From contig JAQFVV010012420.1 in NCBI GenBank assembly GCA_028023455.1, forward strand, positions 5,907,770 through 5,971,769: a DNA stretch of 64,000 nucleotides. Direction: 5' to 3'. This DNA is from Epiperipatus broadwayi. Taxonomy: Eukaryota > Onychophora > Udeonychophora > Euonychophora > Peripatidae. The position numbers and the translations under genes are program-made. Every line of letters begins with the position of its first letter. Positions within the stretch are counted from its first letter, which is position 1. Of this stretch, positions 12,150 through 22,730 are shown piece by piece. The notes below the pieces were generated by a model, which was not told the DNA's origin, made no database searches, and saw only the letters and a list, made by a program, of their open reading frames with translations.

Positions 12150-13550
12150 TGAAAACTTTTGAATTAGTATTTTTAAATTGTAAATTAAATTCTGATATTT
12201 TTAAAATCATGAATTTAAAGTAGGAGAAATATTAATAGTAAATTCGTTTGAAAGAGAGAAAAAAGAAAGACTGATTTTTTTTTTTTTTAAATGTAAAAAC
12301 TAATTTTGTTAAAAAGTATTAATAAATTTTTAACATAATTTATCTTTGTTTTTATAACCCTCTATTCTCCATATTAAAATATTATAAAAGCAAGTTTTTT
12401 ATTTAAAATTTATTGTATATATTATTCCCTATATTAAACGCGCGCACATTCATATGAGGCAGAAAAAAATCTTAGATGATTTTGAAATACAATACTGTAT
12501 TGTAAAAAGGAAAAGATAAACAAAATAAATTAAAAAGATGGAACTCGTAAGATTTAAGTTTTGAAAAAATAGATTAGAAAAGGATAATAATAACGTCAAT
12601 TTTTTTTTGAAAATATATATATATAAAAACAAATGGATTAAAGTGGTAAGTGTAAAAGGTTGTGGACAGACTCATTGGAGGAAAGTTTTGTTATTTAAAT
12701 ATTAAAAAGAAAGCAGAGAATGATTATATGGGATTCAAAATATAGTAATTAAATTGTTACTGCTATTTTAAAATAAAATCATGAAGTTATAAAAAATCAT
12801 AAAACATATCAGGCTAAAAATTTATGTTTTATCTACTCTGATTATATATCTAATGATTGCTTTTTTAATTTAATGCTCTGATATAAAAATGAATAATATT
12901 CATCAAATAACATCATAAAAGGTAAAAGTATTGTATAAATAATAAATACAAATATATTTTATATCTTTAAAATGAATTTTATTTATTTTGTAACTTAAAG
13001 CTCTTTACAGAAATGTTTGTTTTTCATTTGAGAGCTAGTAAATATTTTTATTTTAATTTACAGTTAGAATGTTTTGTGATTATATATGTAATCAACTGAA
13101 AATCTTAAATGACATTCCTAGAGATTAATTGTTAAAGATCTAGAAAATGATGATATATCAGATGGTTTCATCATTGGAAGTATTATGAAGACAAAAAGCT
13201 GTAGATTAAAAAAGAAAGATTTAATTTAAGAGATTTTTATTGATGAAAGTTGATAATGATGTACATAAAAACAAAATTTGATAATGCTGCATATATATGT
13301 AATTAAATATTGGCTAATGCTATACTAGTAATAAATTAAAAAAAAAAAAATCATACATCATTAAGTATTAGCAAAATAACAAAATTTATACTAAAATTCT
13401 CTCACAGTCATGGACTTATTTATTTCACAAATTTTCTAGTGAAAATCAACTAAACAAAACACATTCGCACACACACACACTTATATATAAGATAGGATTC
13501 AGCGTTATAACTCATATTAAAAAGCAACTACCTTTAGTATCAAAGGAAGT
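12150..13550. other. AT-rich DNA, nothing recognised
   Basis: Probably the start of the intron downstream of the 11.8 kb exon. A CpG cluster AACGCGCGCAC at 12437-12447 and a CA microsatellite near 13470-13480 are the only landmarks. The minus-strand frame 12450-12632 is chance. Confidence 0.5.
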
Positions 13551-13559
13551 TTTTATAAG

Positions 13560-15292
13560 ATGATTGACCTCAGATTACTGAAGATTTATCATCAGAATTT
13601 GTTTAACTTTTTTATTAAATTCATTTTTTTCTTAAAAGATAATCTCTGCATTCTCCAACAATATTTTATGATCCTTATTCAATTCATCAATATACAAAGC
13701 TGAGTATAATACCTATTTTTAATTCTATTTCTATGAATTTTAACTCTTTCATTAAGATTTAATTTACTTTGAACTATATAAATTTTATGATAACTGTAGA
13801 AATCTTGTAAACTAAACAAGGGATATATTTCTCATTAATGGACTATTTTAAACTATTTAATAATGTATTTATAGCAAAGTCTATCTTCCAAACAATTTTC
13901 ATATCTCCCAGTAAATGACTATTCTTATAACCCAAAACATAAATAGAAGACTTAAATGGCAAAAAAATAAACTCTTTTTCTAATCATTAATAGTAAATTT
14001 TTTATTAAAATCAAGCTTGTAGATATTTTTATTAAATATAATATTCTTAATAAATTCATAATTATAAATCATTTTAATGTAATCAAAAGTAAATTGACAT
14101 TTTTAAATAATAACCTTATTTTCAAAATTATTAAGCTTTTCCATTCCTATAACAAACATTTAATAAAGTATTTTTTTTATATGTAAGGGGATGATAACTG
14201 CCAGGCCTTATCATATTTTTTTAAATTTTTTATCTTTAATAAAATGACTGTAAGGTGAAATATTTTCTACTTTATAAACATTTAAATCTAAACATTTTTA
14301 CTTATCAAAATGTAAACATGACAATAGAATGGTTATGCTATTTCTTATTTAATTTGCTTTGTCTACACTGATTTTTTAGACAGCAGTGTCATTAATCAAA
14401 TTTTTATTTAGTTAAAATTATTTATTAGATATATTGATGATTGTTTGTTTGTTACTGAGAAAGATAAATTGAAGGACTTTTATGACAGATTGAACAATTT
14501 TGATTCTAATATTATACTATTGATTAGGGGAATACTTTTAACTATGTTAAGTTAAAATTTTAAATTACAAAGTTGATAATATTTTACTTTGTAGTCATTT
14601 TATTAAAAGTAAAAATTTTAAAAATATGATAAGACCTGATAGTTATCAATTCTTAACACAAAAAAATTTGCTTTATTAAATTTTTGTTATAGAAGTAAGA
14701 GGTTTAATAATTTTGAAATAAGGTTCATATTCAAAGAAGTCAATTTGCATCTGATATATTGGAATGGATTATAATCATAAATTTATTATATTTAATAATA
14801 ATATCTATAAGCCTGATTTTAATAAAAAATTTAATGTTAATAATTTATTTCTTTACCATTTAATTTTCAATTTATAATTTGGTTTATAAGAATAGTAATT
14901 TATTGAAGAATATGAAAGTTGCTTGGAAGAAAGGCCTTTAATTAAATTCATTATTAAATAATTAAAAACTGTCTCTTGTTGATAAATATATTACTTGTAA
15001 GGTTTATAAGATTCTTTGCAGTTATTAAGTCTTAATGAAAGAGTTAAAGTTCGTTAAAATAGAGTTAAAAGTAGATTATCATAACTTCATTTTGTTTATT
15101 CATGAATTAAGTACAGATCATAAATATTGTTTGACAATGGAGAGATTATCTTTTATGAAAAAAAATAATCAAAAAAGGAGTCAAAGAAACTGTGATGCTA
15201 AATCTTCTAAATATGAAGCCATCAATCTTATGAAACTTCCTTTGATATTAAACATAGTTCCTTTTGGGATTGAGTCCTGTCTTATATAAATA
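13560..15292 (+). mobile_element. Decayed inverted retroelement, PLE-like RT with YIDD
   Basis: A left arm (about 13560-14330) is the diverged reverse complement of a right arm (about 14500-15200). Examples are the shared TCTTCCAARCAAYTTTCATAT-like block and TAATAAAATGACT. Between and into the right arm, the plus strand encodes RYIDDCLFVTE near 14427-14460, the catalytic block of a reverse transcriptase. Downstream short frames read IRPDSYQFL, then LVYKNSNLLKN near 14880-14915, and end in VPFGIESCLI (frame 15035-15289). The last resembles the C-terminal end of RTs with an attached endonuclease. Many stops and frameshifts show it is dead. Lineage assignment to PLE-like elements is inference. 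Confidence 0.6.
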
Positions 15293-15299
15293 TATGGGG

Positions 15300-16770
15300 A
15301 TGAATTATGTTAGTTGATTTCCATTTGAGGTCTATTTGTAAGATAGATGAATCATGTTCATAAGAGAATTTTAGTATACATTTTATTACTTTGTTAATAA
15401 AGTCATAATTAACTATTTGATAATCTGCTTTCAGAATAGATTATATTAGTGTGTTTAATGAGGTTTATTTAAACTTTCTGAATTAATAAATCTTACTTTA
15501 AAAAAAATCAAATTGCAATCTTTAATGTCAATATAAACATATTAGATTATAGATAAAGTGGTTATCCATCTTTATTGTATAAAGGAGGTTGTCTTGACAA
15601 CAGATTATCATTGCTGATTGTTATAGATATTGTTTAGGAGTTGGTTGCTTCCATATATATATATATGCACATGTATGTATAAGAAGCTTTGATATAGTGA
15701 TAGTGCATCTATCTGAAATATCTAATGCTTGAATCTTAAACAGGCTTAACATTTTTTTAAGGCTTGCTGATATTAGTTGCTAAAATGGTATCTAGATATT
15801 TTTTACTAGGGATTAAAACAAGTATTACAAAACAGCCATGCATTTTTACTCATTGTCTTTTTATAAGGAACTATTGGAGAGGTTTTTATCCTACAATGAT
15901 ATATTTAAAAGTTGCTTTATTTTTTATTATATGTATCTAAACTTGAACAACTTTGATAATGGATGGAGAGATTTGGCTGCATACTATAAACGTTTTTGGG
16001 AGAATGATTTTGTTATATATATATATAATAGCCAGTTTTGCATTAATAATTTGACTTATTTTATATATATATATGTGTGTGTGTGTTTATAGGCAGATAT
16101 GTGATTGTTAAAAATATTTATTTAACCAAGACAAAAATGAAAAGCAGAGTTGTAAATCATAGTACTTTCCCAAGTTCACTTTAAAAATTTATATGATGAA
16201 TAATTTTACAATTGAGACTTACATATGCATTTTATAATATAGGCTAAATATATGTGTTAGTATTCAATGTATCTAATGCTAATTAAATTAGTTTTGTAAA
16301 AAAAGCTTATATCAGTTGTAATAGATTTATTTAAAATGTAGGAAAAATTAATTGTATTGTTTAGTTAATATTTGTGTGCCAGTGTTTTTATGAAGCCAAC
16401 TACCAAATATAAATTGACCAATGATTCATTTGCTATGCTACCTTGTATCTTGACACTATTGGTTTAAAGTGATGTATTGAATAGTTATTATATATATATT
16501 TAAAATTGAATATGCAAGTTAATTGTATGAAATAAAAAAATTAAAGTTCAATTCATTAATATACTTTATATTTTGCAATAGTTATGGGCTGGAGAAAGGA
16601 GTTTGTTAAAAGTAGAGCATTTGATTCCTCTTTGAAGCTTTTAAACAATTGAGCAGATCAAATTCCCCATGTTCACTCAATATGTTATTGATATTGCAGC
16701 TGTTATTATGGTGTGATTATTCATATAATAAAATAAATATGAATAAGCTGCTAACCAACACACATAGAAG
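15300..16770. other. AT-rich DNA, nothing recognised
   Basis: TA and TG microsatellite tracts occur near 15655-15665 and 16062-16085. Open frames at 15838-16092 and 16649-16858 show no recognisable domain. The latter ends inside a SINE. Confidence 0.5.
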
Positions 16771-16775
16771 AATGT

Positions 16776-16890
16776 TGTATAGCTTTATTGCTCAGAAGTT
16801 CATAAGAAGTTTGAGTGCCAGACCTGTGAATTCTAGAATCAATCCTAGGAGCTCCTAATCTCAAGTCAATACTCTATCAACTATATCAAA
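16776..16890 (-). repeat. tRNA-derived SINE, family A, copy 3
   Basis: On the minus strand a tRNA-like head (TAGTTGATAGAGTATTGA as A-box side, GGATTGATTCT as B-box) is followed by GGCACTCAAACTTCTTATGA and the tail CTGAGCAATAAAGCT. The tail matches the copy at 2.4 kb closely. This is the clearest head-plus-tail example of the family. Confidence 0.7.
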
Positions 16891-17059
16891 CATATTAGAC
16901 AACATAATGACTTTATTGGCTTTTTATTGATGAGATTTGTAGTCTTTTTCTCAGTTTCCTGATAGCTTATAGCTGATATAATAGTTGAGTTTTTTTGAAA
17001 GTAGCATGAATATATATGTGAACTATCTTTTTTAAATAGACATTTACAATCATAACAGA

Positions 17060-17560
17060 CAAAACTAAGAGATGTCTTTTATTCTAAGGAGGCTGTAAAG
17101 TGACCACACAAATCAAGATGAGGTGCTAAGAATCCTCTGATTGTGTACTAGACTGTTATTTGATGGCAATACTTACTATTGCAGATCACTTCCAAGTAAA
17201 GGAATATTGCATGTTGTTGAACTTTGTGGAATTAGAAGAAAAAGAGAAGAGATAATTATTTTAAAAAGTGGGCATGTACTTTATGACAAAGACACAAATA
17301 TTGAAATCACAATTGAAAAAGGATTCATTATAATAAAAAGTGAAAGGAAAATATTGTGGAGGTTAATGATATATCTGAGAGAATGGCATGATTAGTTATT
17401 CAATTTACTAGAAGACACCAAATGCAAATTATTAATAGATTTTTATAGGGATATATAAAATGCTTTTGATCATTAAAATTGTAATAGAAAACGTTCATAC
17501 TAGAACTAATAAATGATAGAAATATGAAATTGCTGTGGGTATATTTGGTATTTATTTATT
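17060..17560 (+). pseudogene. RTE-type LINE, 5' endonuclease (APE) fragment
   Basis: The segment begins with the same 5' region as the RTE copy at 48-51 kb: GTGCTAAGAATCCTCTGATT here, and the reverse complement of the block at 50785-50815 there. The frame 17141-17395 reads CRSLPSKG, LCGIRRKREE and KSGHVLYDKDTNIE, which parallels the N-terminal part of the apurinic-endonuclease-like domain in RTE elements. The following bases keep diverged QMQII and DFYRDI-like blocks in shifted frames. It continues after an inserted LINE at about 18790. Confidence 0.7.
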
Positions 17561-17599
17561 TAGAACATATATTTAGGTAACTTTACTATTAACAAGATA

Positions 17600-18700
17600 T
17601 TGTAAAAAAGTGTGTCAGAGATTCTAAGCAAGACTTGGATTCACTAATGACTTTATTAAGTTTTTAAATTCTCTTATTATGGTCAATACATCTGAACACC
17701 TACGATGTGCTTCATGTTTGTATATGTCCAAATTTACAAAAATTGGTGGCTGACAAATTTCATTTATGATACAGATAATAGCAATAACTATAGATTGTCC
17801 AGACTTTGCTGACAAGATTCCAGTTACAACTAAGAAGATCAAATCCAGATTATTTCATTGTTGGATTTAAAAAAAAAAAAATGGAATGACATAAGTTTTT
17901 ATGTCATTATTTTTGATTTTAGGTTTTTGGTTGAACATCCCAAATGGGGTTATTGATTGTCAAATCTAATCTGCTTCACAGTTTTTTATACATTTTCTGT
18001 GAGGAAATTTTTATATCTATTGGAAGAATATATAAAAGAATAGGAAGTCATATACAATAGTAATATTTCTCATGATAATATTTACTTGAATAGCCAGAAG
18101 TTTACTATGAGAATATTTTATCCAAACAGAGGCACAATATTCACTAGCAGAAAATACTAATGCTAAGAAAGCTGTTCATAAAAAAAACTTACTTCACAAG
18201 CTTCAGTAGTGCTAGTCACCTGTTCAAGAAAGTTATTCCTAGAAATTAATTTTTTACATAATCTTAGATGAATGATGACAAATATTAGCCTACATTCCAA
18301 GATTACTCATAAATAACATGGCATAGAATCATATTTCAAACTACTATTAAAAAAGATTATATTATGAGATGATTCCCTGTTCTTTAGATGAAAAATTGAA
18401 TATATTGTTTTTATTGGACTAGAAATAAAACTTCAGTTTTTGAAAAACATTTCCAAATATTTTATATTATTATTAAGAGACTTTTCTAAAGTCAGCAGTA
18501 ATCCAAAAAAATATCATTTACTATCATTATTATGAGTTCCCTATAAGTATTTGAAAATAATTCTGTTAATAAAACTTTTACTAATAGTCGAGAGTCAGCT
18601 TCATATAGAGTAGGCTGGTTTAATCCAGGAATAAAGCTATTATGAAAAATTTTTTTCTTTTACAACTTACATTGAAAAAGACTTTCAAAATAAATAAAAA
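17600..18700 (-). pseudogene. Jockey/CR1-like LINE, RT C-terminal fragment
   Basis: On the minus strand, reading from the right, the DNA gives SMPCYL and a YLGVTLDRTL-like region near 18300. It then gives KLISRNNFLEQVTS near 18220-18260 and SASEYCASVWIKYSH at 18106-18150, followed by IMRNIT. The order matches the RT thumb and C-terminal region of jockey/CR1-like LINEs, where AEYCAPVW followed by QLN..MR is typical. Several frameshifts and stops are present. The minus-strand frame 17624-17842 lies in the downstream part. The fragment splits the plus-strand RTE (17060-17560 and 18790-19602), so it inserted into it. Confidence 0.6.
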
Positions 18701-18789
18701 ATGATGCTATTTTATTTGAGCTAATCTCAGCATAGGATTCTGGTTGAAAAACTGGTCTTCCAAAACTTTCTAAAATTCATAAGTGTAGG

Positions 18790-19602
18790 AAAATTTGGCT
18801 ATGGTGATAGGAGTTCATGCATGGAAGCATCCAACTGAAGGTTGAGCAGAATTGGACAATATTTTGATTAATAGAAAATATGTATTTCAAAATTGTAATG
18901 TTCTTAATAGATTTCACACAGAAAATAATCATTATTTAGTGAGATGTAAAATACATTTTAATGCAGAACTGAAGTCAGTATTAACAGTTGATATTTTAAT
19001 CTTCAAAAACATTTCAATGAATTTAAATTAGAATTATTTTTAAATATTAACAGACTTTGAAAAAGGTTCAGATTTTAATGAATCAATGAGAAGATAACAT
19101 GCATTATTAGAACTGTAACAAAGATAGCTCATGCAAAAAGCCACAATATACCATTAAATCTTCTTGTAAACAGGCCAATGTATATAAAAAAGAGAATATG
19201 AAAATATGGAAAGGTGATCCTTTAAAAATAATTTTGTCAAATAGCATGTAAAAGAGTTTTAATTGTAAATTGACAAAAAAAGTTATAAAAGAAAGTAAAA
19301 TTATCACAAGTATAAAACAACATCTTAGTGTTGGAAGAAAGGTTATATTTGCAATAAGAAGAAAATATGGAACTTAGTTTAAAAAGAGAGATGGCATCAT
19401 GAAATGGGTAGAAAAGTTTTTGAAAATATTATATAGAAATAAAAAACCAGAAAACTAAGTATCTCATACATTCATCATATATTATGAATTACCTAGAATT
19501 TAAATTGGAGAAGTATAATGTGCAATTAAATCTATAAAAAAGGGGAAAACTTTAGTAAATGATGAATTTATTATCGATATTTAGAAAAAAACCAGGTGAA
19601 CA
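18790..19602 (+). pseudogene. RTE-type LINE, APE end to RT start
   Basis: The segment reads NRKYVFQNCNVLNRFH and HYLVRCKIHFNAELKS at about 18870-18980, paralleling NRKYIFQDC and HRLVRCKI of the minus-strand RTE at 50 kb. It then has KKRDDIMKWVEKF near 19390-19425 and a KKGK..NDEFIIDI block near 19540-19585, the start of the RT domain. Stops and frameshifts abound. The copy is interrupted at 19603-19615 by the PLE and resumes at 22658. Confidence 0.7.
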
Positions 19603-19615
19603 AATAAAAGAATTG
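19603..19615. repeat. Target-site duplication of the PLE, left copy
   Basis: AATAAAAGAATTG at 19603-19615 matches AATAAAAGATTTG at 22645-22657 with one difference. The two copies bracket the PLE and join the two halves of the RTE reading. Confidence 0.75.
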
Positions 19616-19689
19616 ATATATGTTTTTATAAATCTCCACATATATACTCTAATGCAAATTTTTTTTTATATAATTCCTTTAATTTTCTA

Positions 19690-19718
19690 AGTTTTGACTG
19701 TCCTGCAGTTTTCATCAG
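19690..19718 (-). ncRNA. Hammerhead-like core in inverted left pLTR
   Basis: The reverse complement gives CTGATGA, then ACTG-loop-CAGT and AAAAC, the same arrangement as at 5484 and 22484. It is diverged and stems I and III are unclear. Confidence 0.35.
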
Positions 19719-19935
19719 AGCTACAACATTTAAACATATAATTATATAAGCATTATTGTATATACATATAAAAATACATATGTTATATTATTATTCATAA
19801 TCATATTTTATTTTTAACTCTATATCTTTACTTCCCCTTTTTTCTAATTATTATTTTTTCATTATTTCTTTACTATTTCTACTTTCTTTTTACTTTTTAC
19901 CTTTTCTTCCTATCTATCATTTTACAATACTAACT

Positions 19936-20129
19936 GCTTCAGCTTCACCTATTTAAATAGAAAGTAGGTTGAAATAAAGAAGGGTTCCCCTCTTTTCTTC
20001 CATAGCATAAGCTTGTGGTTAAAACACCTGTAGAGGTCCCTACTATCGCATTTTATACACATATTATTGAGGTTATAGCCTCAGTAAATATTACTATGTA
20101 ATCAATGTGCGTTTAATAAATTTATAATT
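19936..20129 (-). mobile_element. Short family G element inserted in the PLE arm
   Basis: The 194-bp segment is absent from the matching right arm of the PLE. It is flanked by AATACTAACT (19926-19935) and AATACTATCT (20130-20139), a 10-bp TSD with one mismatch. Its body and tail (AGGGACCTCTACAGGTG region and the CGCACATTGATTACAT region on the minus strand) match one arm plus tail of the foldback at 9566-9775. It is the youngest layer of the nest. Confidence 0.8.
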
Positions 20130-20548
20130 AATACTATCTAATATATTTTTATCATCTTTTTATTTTACTTTTAATACCTATACATCTAATTTTTTCCCTT
20201 CCATTTTATTATTTATCTATACTTATTATTTTATTAATAATTTTTATTCCTATTTCTGTCTTTATTCCTTTTTATAATTCCCTTATTCATTTTACTCACT
20301 ATTTGCATAACCTTCCTCTTTCTTTTTAAATTTATAACTGATTCTTTTTTAAAAATCCTTAGCCTCTTTTTCATATATATTTTTAATACAACTCTCTCTA
20401 TTATCAATTTCTTTAACTTTTTATTCTATTTTTAAACTTTTTATTTTACAAAACTTTATATATACATAGATTTTCTTTATTATTATTAATATTCCTATAA
20501 AAATAATGTCTCCCCCCCCCATCTCTATTTAAATTTGATGTCCCCTTA

Positions 20549-21459
20549 AGACCCATAATAAATGGTAGGAGTTCATATTTTGATAAGACATCTAAATGGT
20601 TAGCAAATAATATTTTTAAAAAATACATTAATAAAAAAAGCAGTGCATATATAAAGAATAATAAAGAATTAATTAAAGAGGTTAAAGAAAAAGTAAGTAA
20701 TTATGATAAGTATAGGTTGATAATAGTTAAGATAGATATAGTGTCAATGTATATGAATATTGATGTAGAGAAAGTAATAGAAATGGCAATTAGAAAATAT
20801 AGAGGATAAAGAAAAACAAATAGAAGTTCCGATAATAAAGTTGAAACAAATTATGGAAATATATTGTAAAGAGATAACATTTGAATTTAATGGAGAATAT
20901 TTTAAGCAGAAAAAGAGTTATTGATAGGAGGGGCATTGAGCGGCATATTAAGCAATATATATATATATATGGAAGAAGTGGAAATGTTAAAAAGATATGT
21001 GGATGATTATTTGTTAATTTTTAATAAAAGTGAAAGGAAAATAGATAGGTGTTTAGAAAAAAATAAATTGGATGAGAATATAAAATTTACAGGAGAGAAG
21101 AAAAAAGATAATAAGTTATCATATTTAGATATATTATTAACAAAATCATATGATAAGGGTAAATGTAGAATAAAAACATCAGTATATAAGAAAGTGAATG
21201 GGGATAGTAGTATAATGAATTAGAATTCTAATGTGGATAATAAATATAAAATAAGTAGTATTAGTTCAAGAGTATATAGAGCGATTAATTATTGTTCAAA
21301 TGAAGAAGAGTATAAGAAAGAGGTAGAATTAATAGTTAAAGAGTTTAAAGAGAATGAATATCCAGAGAACATAATACAGTAAAGTGTAAAAATATCAAAA
21401 AAAGATATAAATGAGAAAATAAAGAAGAGAAGGGAAAATGTAAGAAAGATAGCATAAAA
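20549..21459 (+). pseudogene. Penelope-like reverse transcriptase (frameshifted)
   Basis: Three frames must be followed. 20549-20809 reads RPIINGRSSYFDKTSKWLAN, later SAYIKN and KIDIVSMYMNIDVEKVI, corresponding to RT blocks with the first catalytic Asp. 20805-20924 reads on to FEFNGEYFKQKKSY and a stop. 20921-21223 reads LIGGALSGILSN, then KRYVDDYLLIF with the YVDD catalytic pair at 20996-21007, NIKFT and LSYLDILLTKSYD. After an in-frame TAG (21221-21223) the frame continues with SSRVYRAINYCS and ENEYPENII to 21381. Motif order and spacing fit PLE RTs. It copies RNA at a nicked target in intact relatives. The start codon and N-terminal part are missing, because the inverted arm begins where they should be. 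Confidence 0.88.
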
Positions 21460-21598
21460 ATAATGAATATATAGGTGTTAAAACATATAGTAATAATATA
21501 GTTATGAGCATTAATAAAATTATTAGAAAAAAAATAATAAAAAGTATAATAATGTAATTAAATACAATACAGTAAATAAAAAAGGAGAAATGTAATAG

Positions 21599-21940
21599 AT
21601 ATATTTAAATAATAAATATATTAAAGGAATAGAAAAACATATAAATGGAGTATATGAGATAGAATCTAGATCATATAGAAATAATAAGATAAGAACTAAA
21701 TATGTAGGAGAAACAAAAAATTCAATCTATACAAGATTAATTCAGCATAGGTATGATAAAAAGTCACCAATTTATATGCATGCTATGGAAACAGGACACA
21801 TATTTGAGAGAGATAGCATAAGAATGATTGGATACACTAATAAAAGAAGAAATCAAAAAATAAAAGAAGCTATATTAATTAAGAAGATAAAACCAAATTT
21901 AAATAGAGATGGGGTGGTGGTAAAAACATTATTTTTATAG
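21599..21940 (+). pseudogene. GIY-YIG endonuclease domain of the PLE
   Basis: An open stretch of 113 codons follows the RT. It contains INGVYEI (GVY at 21647-21655) in the GIY position and KYVGET (YVGE at 21701-21712) in the YIG position, then RLIQHRYD with the conserved Arg and His side. Further along are MHAMETGHIFE and an EAILIKKIKPNLN stretch with the usual Glu. These are the landmarks of the PLE GIY-YIG nuclease, which nicks target DNA to prime reverse transcription. It is separated from the RT by stops around 21457-21598. No internal stop is present, so this domain is the best-preserved part. Confidence 0.88.
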
Positions 21941-22483
21941 GAATATTAATAATAATAGAGAAAATGTACATATAAAGTTTTGTAAAATAAAAAGTTTAAA
22001 AATAGGATAAAAAGTTAAAGAAATTGATAATAGATGGAGATGTATTAAAGGTGTTTATGAAAAAGAGACTAAGGATTTTGAAAAAAGAGTCAGTTATAAA
22101 CTTAAAAAGAAAGAGAAAGGTTATGCAAATAGTGAGTAAAATGAATAAGTGAATTATAAAAGGAAATAAATATAAGAATAGGAATAAAAATTATTAATAA
22201 AAGAATAATTATAGATAAATAATAAAAAGGAAAGAAAGAAATTAGATTTATAAGTATTAAAAGTAAAATAAAAAGGTGTTAAAAATGTATTAGAGAGTAA
22301 TGTAGAAGGCTAGATAAGAAGAAAAAGTAAAAAATAAAAAGTAAAAAAAAGTAGAAATAGTAAAGAAATAATGAAAAAATAATAATTAGAAAAAAAGGGA
22401 AGTAAAGGTATAGGGTTAAAAATAAAATATGATTATGAATAATAATGTAAAATATGTATTTTTATATGTATATAGAATAATGA

Positions 22484-22515
22484 TTAATGATGACTGGACA
22501 ATCGAAACTGTTAGA
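22484..22515 (+). ncRNA. Hammerhead-like core in right pLTR
   Basis: AATGATGA is followed by CTGGACAATC and GAAACTGTTAG. GAAAC is intact but the 5' core is altered and two bases appear lost relative to the 5.5 kb copy. It is probably inactive. Confidence 0.35.
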
Positions 22516-22657
22516 AAATTAAAGGAATTATATATATAAAAATTGCATTAGAGTGTATATATGGAGATTTATAAGAAGAAATATATATGAATGTATGAAG
22601 GAATGCATAAAAAGTAAAAGAGAAGATATAAGAATAATATTTCTAATAAAAGATTTG

Positions 22658-22730
22658 TTGGCAAAGTTATATAACAAATGTTGAAATGATAAATATATAC
22701 TAGATAATTGGAAAAAAATCTGTTTTTACT
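22658..22730 (+). pseudogene. RTE-type LINE resuming after the PLE
   Basis: Directly after the right TSD the frame reads LAKLYNKC, then LDNWKK, matching the RTE order after ELI (LLAKLYIKCL..DDWK in relatives). This links the two flanks of the PLE into one older RTE copy. Confidence 0.6.

Larger units (their letters stand above)
10830..12150 (+). promoter_or_regulatory. CpG-retaining patch around the first exon
   Basis: CpG dinucleotides are frequent here (for example TTCTCGCTG, GGGCGTT, GTCGAC, ATCGTCTCC, CCGTTCGATC), while adjoining kilobases have almost none. In a CpG-depleted genome such patches usually mark DNA unmethylated in the germline, often promoters. The patch surrounds the signal-peptide exon at 11807-11927, so a promoter and 5' UTR lying upstream of 11807 are likely. 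No clear TATA box is assigned. Confidence 0.45.
19616..22644 (+). mobile_element. Penelope-like element with RT and GIY-YIG remains
   Basis: The element is bounded by a 13-bp TSD and lies inside an RTE LINE. Its left part (19616 to about 20535) is the reverse complement of its right part (about 21890-22610), apart from a 194-bp insertion. The left arm therefore even contains an inverted stretch of the endonuclease end, which produces the false minus-strand frame 20446-20628. A tail of about 35 bp at the right end is absent from the left. Coding order is RT (20549-21460), then GIY-YIG (21599-21940), the classic EN-positive PLE layout. It has a few frameshifts and stops and is not intact. Confidence 0.9.

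Noticed and set aside
20446-20628. 60-codon minus-strand frame containing SNLNRDGG
   Set aside because: It is an inverted copy of the GIY-YIG C-terminal end within the PLE left arm, not a separate gene.
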